Part shown: positions 7,251 to 7,342 of the stretch, in pieces
How positions within the stretch are numbered: position 1 is the stretch's first letter
Layout: each line of letters starts with the position of its first letter
From: JADJLQ01 sp034439915
GTDB lineage: Bacteria > Bacteroidota > Bacteroidia > Chitinophagales > Saprospiraceae
DNA: 7,342 bases
Assembly: GCA_034439915.1 (NCBI GenBank)
Contig: JAWXBI010000150.1
Location: 1 to 7,342 of the forward strand
Direction: 5' to 3'
The notes under the pieces: generated by a model
What the model was told of the DNA's origin: nothing
The model's input: the letters and a program-made list of their open reading frames with translations, nothing else
Databases searched by the model: none
Program-made: the position numbers and the translations under genes

Positions 7251-7342
7251 ATTGGGATTACGACTGTCGGAGTGCAACTCCTCCAAACGAAGGGTATTGG
7301 GATTACGACGGTCGGAGTGCAACCCCTCCAAAACGAAGGGTA
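7251..7342. repeat. Tandem repeat, 45/46 bp unit, two copies, running off the window
   Basis: Unit 1 is 7251-7295 (45 bp) and unit 2 is 7296-7341 (46 bp), directly abutting; the final A could open a third unit. The units differ by two substitutions (T/G at 7265/7310 and T/C at 7279/7324) and one extra A in the A-run of unit 2. Each carries a 9-base palindrome CGAC-N-GTCG whose centre base is the variable one. Each also carries a GGAG...CTCC arm pair: in unit 1 GGAGT-GCA-ACTCC gives a perfect 5 bp stem, while in unit 2 that stem has a mismatch but GGAG can still pair with a CTCC three bases further on. No spacers separate the units. The reason for its presence is unknown; a dispersed intergenic repeat family is a reasonable guess. 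Confidence 0.85.

Noticed and set aside
7251..7342. CRISPR array
   Set aside because: The two repeat units abut directly with no spacer, and the unit length differs by one base; no cas genes are in the window.

Overview
The window looks like chromosomal DNA from a member of the Bacteroidota, probably near the Saprospiria/Chitinophagia. The evidence is a decayed type IX secretion (T9SS) C-terminal sorting domain, a Bacteroidota-style lipoprotein esterase, almost no Shine-Dalgarno sequences ahead of the starts, and moderate GC in the housekeeping-like part. No rRNA or tRNA gene is visible. Family names come from reading motifs, not from a search.

Layout: (1) Positions 1-1721, minus strand, are very AT-rich and hold one long DUF262/DUF1524 (GmrSD-like, anti-phage type IV restriction family) reading frame. 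It is collinear and free of frameshifts over about 573 codons but is broken by two in-frame TAA codons, and it runs off the left edge. (2) Positions 1863-3101, minus, encode an intact exported class C beta-lactamase-like serine hydrolase resembling PBP4B/YfeW. (3) Positions 3102-3966 are a gene graveyard. They hold a heptamer tandem repeat, a truncated FAD-binding oxidoreductase fragment on the minus strand, and a frameshifted T9SS sorting-domain remnant on the plus strand. (4) Positions 3967-5952, minus, encode a large esterase-D-type alpha/beta hydrolase. It carries a lipoprotein signal and a long beta-rich C-terminal part, and has no ATG start. (5) Positions 6063-7079, plus, divergent from the esterase, encode an AI-2E family membrane permease. 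(6) Positions 7080-7342 are non-coding and end in two copies of a 45-46 bp palindrome-bearing tandem repeat that continues off the right edge.

The three intact genes do not form an obvious pathway. The two hydrolases are both predicted to act outside the cytoplasm, but they are separated by about 860 bp of debris and are unlikely to be one operon. The main interest lies in the decaying material: a probably foreign defence gene with two nonsense codons, the two unrelated gene remnants between the hydrolases, and the tandem repeat at the right edge. I found no convincing intact, undescribed multi-gene system.
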